Assembly (NCBI RefSeq): GCF_032918005.1
Contig: NZ_CP136628.1
Coordinates: forward strand, 806,001-870,000
DNA from: Bradyrhizobium sp. NDS-1
GTDB taxonomy: Bacteria > Pseudomonadota > Alphaproteobacteria > Rhizobiales > Xanthobacteraceae
Direction of reading: 5' to 3'
Length of the DNA: 64,000 bases
Part shown: positions 62,003 through 64,000 of the stretch, piece by piece
Position numbering within the stretch: position 1 is the stretch's first letter
How the letters are laid out: every line of letters starts with the position of its first letter
The notes under the pieces: model-generated
Database searches by the model: none
What the model was told of the DNA's origin: nothing
The model's input: only the letters and a program-made list of their open reading frames with translations
Program-made: the position numbers and the translations under genes

Positions 62003-64000
62003 CTACTCCGCCGCGACCAGCTGCTGCGTGCGCCACTGGCCGAGCAAGGCGCGGAGTGAGGCTGGTTTCACCGGCTTGTTGAGCACCGCGACCTTCTCGT
62101 CGCGCGCGGCGATTTGCACGGCGGGGCTGCGGTCGGCGGTGATCAGGATCGCGGGGATGGTGTCGCCGAAGCGACGGCGAATGTCGCGGATCGCGGCGAT
62201 GCCATTGCCGCGGTCGAGATGATAGTCGACCAAGAGGCCGGTGACGCGTCTGCCGGCGGCCTCGATGGCGGCGATCGCGCCTTCCGGATCGGCGACCGCG
62301 ATCACCTCGGCGTCCCAGGCCTTCAGCAGCGTGCGCATGCCGTCGAGGATCGCCGCGTCGTTCTCGATGCACACGATCAACGCGCCCGAGATCGGCGTGC
62401 GCGCCAGTGGCGTCGCACTGGTCACGGCGGCGGTATGGGTGATCGCCTTGGCCGTCGGCACCGTCACGGAGAACACCGAGCCGCCGCTCTTGTTGCCGTC
62501 GATGGCGATGCCGTGCTTGAGCACCCGCGCGAGGCGCTCGACGATGGAGAGGCCGAGCCCCAGCCCGCGCGCGATCCGCGCGCCCTGCTCCAGGCGATGG
62601 AATTCCTTGAAGATCTCGCCGCGCTTGACCGGCGGGATGCCGACGCCGGTGTCGTAGACGCAGATCTTGAGCGCGGCGCCTTGGCGGCGGCAGCCGACCA
62701 GCACGCGGCCACGAGGGGTGTATTTGATCGCGTTGGAGATCAGGTTCTGGAGCAGGCGCCGCAGCAGGAGGCGGTCCGACTCGACCGGCAGCGAGCAGGG
62801 CACGAAAGCGAGCTCCAGGCCCTTGGCGCGCGCGATCGGCGCGAACTCGATCTCCAGCGAGCGCATCAGGTCGGCCATCTTGAAGCTCGAGATCGAGGTC
62901 GTCATCGCTCCGGCGTCGAGGCGGGAGATGTCGAGTAGCGCACCGAGAATCTCTTCGATCGCCTGCAGGGATTCGTCGATGTTCTCGACCAGCCGGGTCT
63001 CCTCGCCGCTGTGTTGGCGCTCGACCAGGCTCGTGACATAGAGCCGCGCCGCGTTCAGCGGCTGGAGGATGTCGTGGCTGGCGGCGGCGAGGAAGCGCGT
63101 CTTGGAGATGCTGGCGTCTTCGGCCGCGCTCTTGGCCAGGGCCAGTTCGGAGTTCAGCCGCGTCAATTCCTCGGTGCGGTCGCGCACGCGCTTTTCCAGG
63201 GTCGCGTTGGCGCGCTCCAGCGCTTCGGCCGCCTCGAAGCTGGGCGTGACGTCGGTGAAGGTGATGACGAAACCGCCGCCGGGCATGCGGTTGGTGAGCA
63301 CCTCGATCACCATGTGGCGGTCCGGCAGGCGCTCGAGATAGGGCTCGCTGTCGGTGGTGTAGGCGGCCAGGCGCCGCTCCAACATGGCTTCGCGCTCGAC
63401 CGGATCGTCCGGACCGGCCACGCCGATGAACTCCAGGATCTCGCGCAGGGGCGAGCCGAATTGGAGGATGTGCAGGGGGACGTTGAGGAGATCGCCGAAC
63501 TGCCGGTTCGAGCAGATCAGTTGCAGGTCGGCATCGAACACCGCGATGCCCTGGCGTACGTGGTTGAGTGCGGTCTGGAGGATCTCGCGGTTGAAATGCA
63601 GGGCCGCGTGCGAATCGTCGAGCAGCTTGAGTGCGGCCTTCGCCGACACCGTCCGTTTGCGCAGCAGCAGTGACATCACCAGCCGCGAGGAGGCCGCGCC
63701 GATCGAGGAGGCGATCAGGTGCTCGGCATGCTGCAACAGTTCGAAATCGGCGGGGGCCCCTGGCTCCAGCCGCAAATTGCGCTGCGCAGAGAACGCCTCG
63801 AAGGAATGCCGTGCGCGGTCGGGTCCGAGATATTGCGCGACGGTGGTCTGGATGTCCTGCACGGTGACGGTGGTGCGCCAGCGGCGGAAACCCGGAGAGA
63901 TCGGCGCGAGCGTGTCGGGCACGAACAGGTCGGCCTGCAACAGCTCGATCGACGACGGCCTTCGCGCCAGCGACAGCAGCACATAGGTCAGGATGTTAAG
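62003..64000 (-). CDS. Hybrid sensor histidine kinase, CrbS-like, C-terminal part (cut by window edge)
   Basis: The frame is open to the right edge and beyond; the visible 665 residues begin LNILTYVLLSLARRPSSIEL, with no credible start, so the gene continues. Domains in order: end of an upstream membrane part, a STAC-like linker, a PAS domain (HVRQGIAVFDADLQLICSNR), a coiled linker, HisKA (FLAAASHDILQPLNAARLYV, with the phospho-His), HATPase (NLISNAIKYTPRGRVLVG) and a C-terminal receiver (phospho-Asp in GLLVDYHLDRGNGIAAIRDI). The N-terminal remnant and domain order match SLC5-transporter-fused kinases of the CrbS/MxtR type, but the transporter itself is outside the window. Confidence 0.85.
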   Translation of the reverse strand, partial: LNILTYVLLSLARRPSSIELLQADLFVPDTLAPISPGFRRWRTTVTVQDIQTTVAQYLGPDRARHSFEAFSAQRNLRLEPGAPADFELLQHAEHLIASSIGAASSRLVMSLLLRKRTVSAKAALKLLDDSHAALHFNREILQTALNHVRQGIAVFDADLQLICSNRQFGDLLNVPLHILQFGSPLREILEFIGVAGPDDPVEREAMLERRLAAYTTDSEPYLERLPDRHMVIEVLTNRMPGGGFVITFTDVTPSFEAAEALERANATLEKRVRDRTEELTRLNSELALAKSAAEDASISKTRFLAAASHDILQPLNAARLYVTSLVERQHSGEETRLVENIDESLQAIEEILGALLDISRLDAGAMTTSISSFKMADLMRSLEIEFAPIARAKGLELAFVPCSLPVESDRLLLRRLLQNLISNAIKYTPRGRVLVGCRRQGAALKICVYDTGVGIPPVKRGEIFKEFHRLEQGARIARGLGLGLSIVERLARVLKHGIAIDGNKSGGSVFSVTVPTAKAITHTAAVTSATPLARTPISGALIVCIENDAAILDGMRTLLKAWDAEVIAVADPEGAIAAIEAAGRRVTGLLVDYHLDRGNGIAAIRDIRRRFGDTIPAILITADRSPAVQIAARDEKVAVLNKPVKPASLRALLGQWRTQQLVAAE

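Overview
The window is GC-rich, densely packed bacterial chromosome with strong G/C third-position bias. Gene content points to an alphaproteobacterium close to Bradyrhizobium: ChvI/ChvG next to ATP-type pckA, a split F0 operon with b and b' subunits, a coxB-ctaD-ctaB-coxF-ctaG-ctaE aa3 oxidase cluster, a class III GshA, a PodJ-like Sel1 protein, IalB, and several palindromic intergenic repeats of the kind scattered through Bradyrhizobium genomes. No rRNA, tRNA, CRISPR array, transposase or prophage gene was seen.

Layout. 1-9 kb: the chvG start (cut by the window edge), chvI, a HugZ-like protein, an AraC regulator and two overlapping tiny genes in a less GC-rich patch, an exported TPR-CHAT protein, then pckA. 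9-17 kb: thioesterase, glycogen phosphorylase, a small Cys-rich exported protein, a divergent LysR/EamA pair, and a TauE/SafE permease with its TIGR02186 partner. 17-31 kb: the PodJ-like protein; a PadR regulator divergent from a SnoaL-like gene and three beta-oxidation genes (acyl-CoA dehydrogenase, thiolase, FadB-type fusion); a GST divergent from a MarR regulator, followed by gshA; a PAN-domain exported protein. 31-41.6 kb: nucleotidyltransferase, a tldD-lepB pair, IalB, and the complete aa3-type cytochrome oxidase structural and assembly cluster ending in DUF983-SURF1. 41.7-49 kb: NTF2-like protein, a divergent NarL-type two-component pair, thrC overlapping an M16 peptidase gene, GNAT, and an exported protein. 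49-53 kb: the F0 ATP synthase operon (atpI-B-E-b'-b) with a clear promoter, a coiled-coil exported protein and a YjbQ-family protein. 53-64 kb: an MHS-type MFS transporter, a LuxR-type response regulator, a winged-helix/NB-ARC/TPR regulator divergent from an ohr/hydrolase/cytochrome P460/SDR operon, and a hybrid histidine kinase running off the right edge that resembles the CrbS family.

How the genes work together. Central carbon flow is represented by pckA, glgP and the fatty-acid oxidation block; respiration by the aa3 oxidase cluster and F0 sector; glutathione-linked stress handling by gst-marR-gshA. Several local regulators have convincing palindromes in their own divergent promoters (PadR, MarR, the winged-helix/NB-ARC regulator). 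A FixK/FNR-like 14-mer lies upstream of coxB. The best candidates for less described biology are the winged-helix/NB-ARC-controlled peroxide/epoxide/P460/SDR operon, the exported TPR-CHAT protein with its two small upstream genes, and the separated CrbS/CrbR-like pair. Family assignments come from reading motifs by eye; no database search was run.
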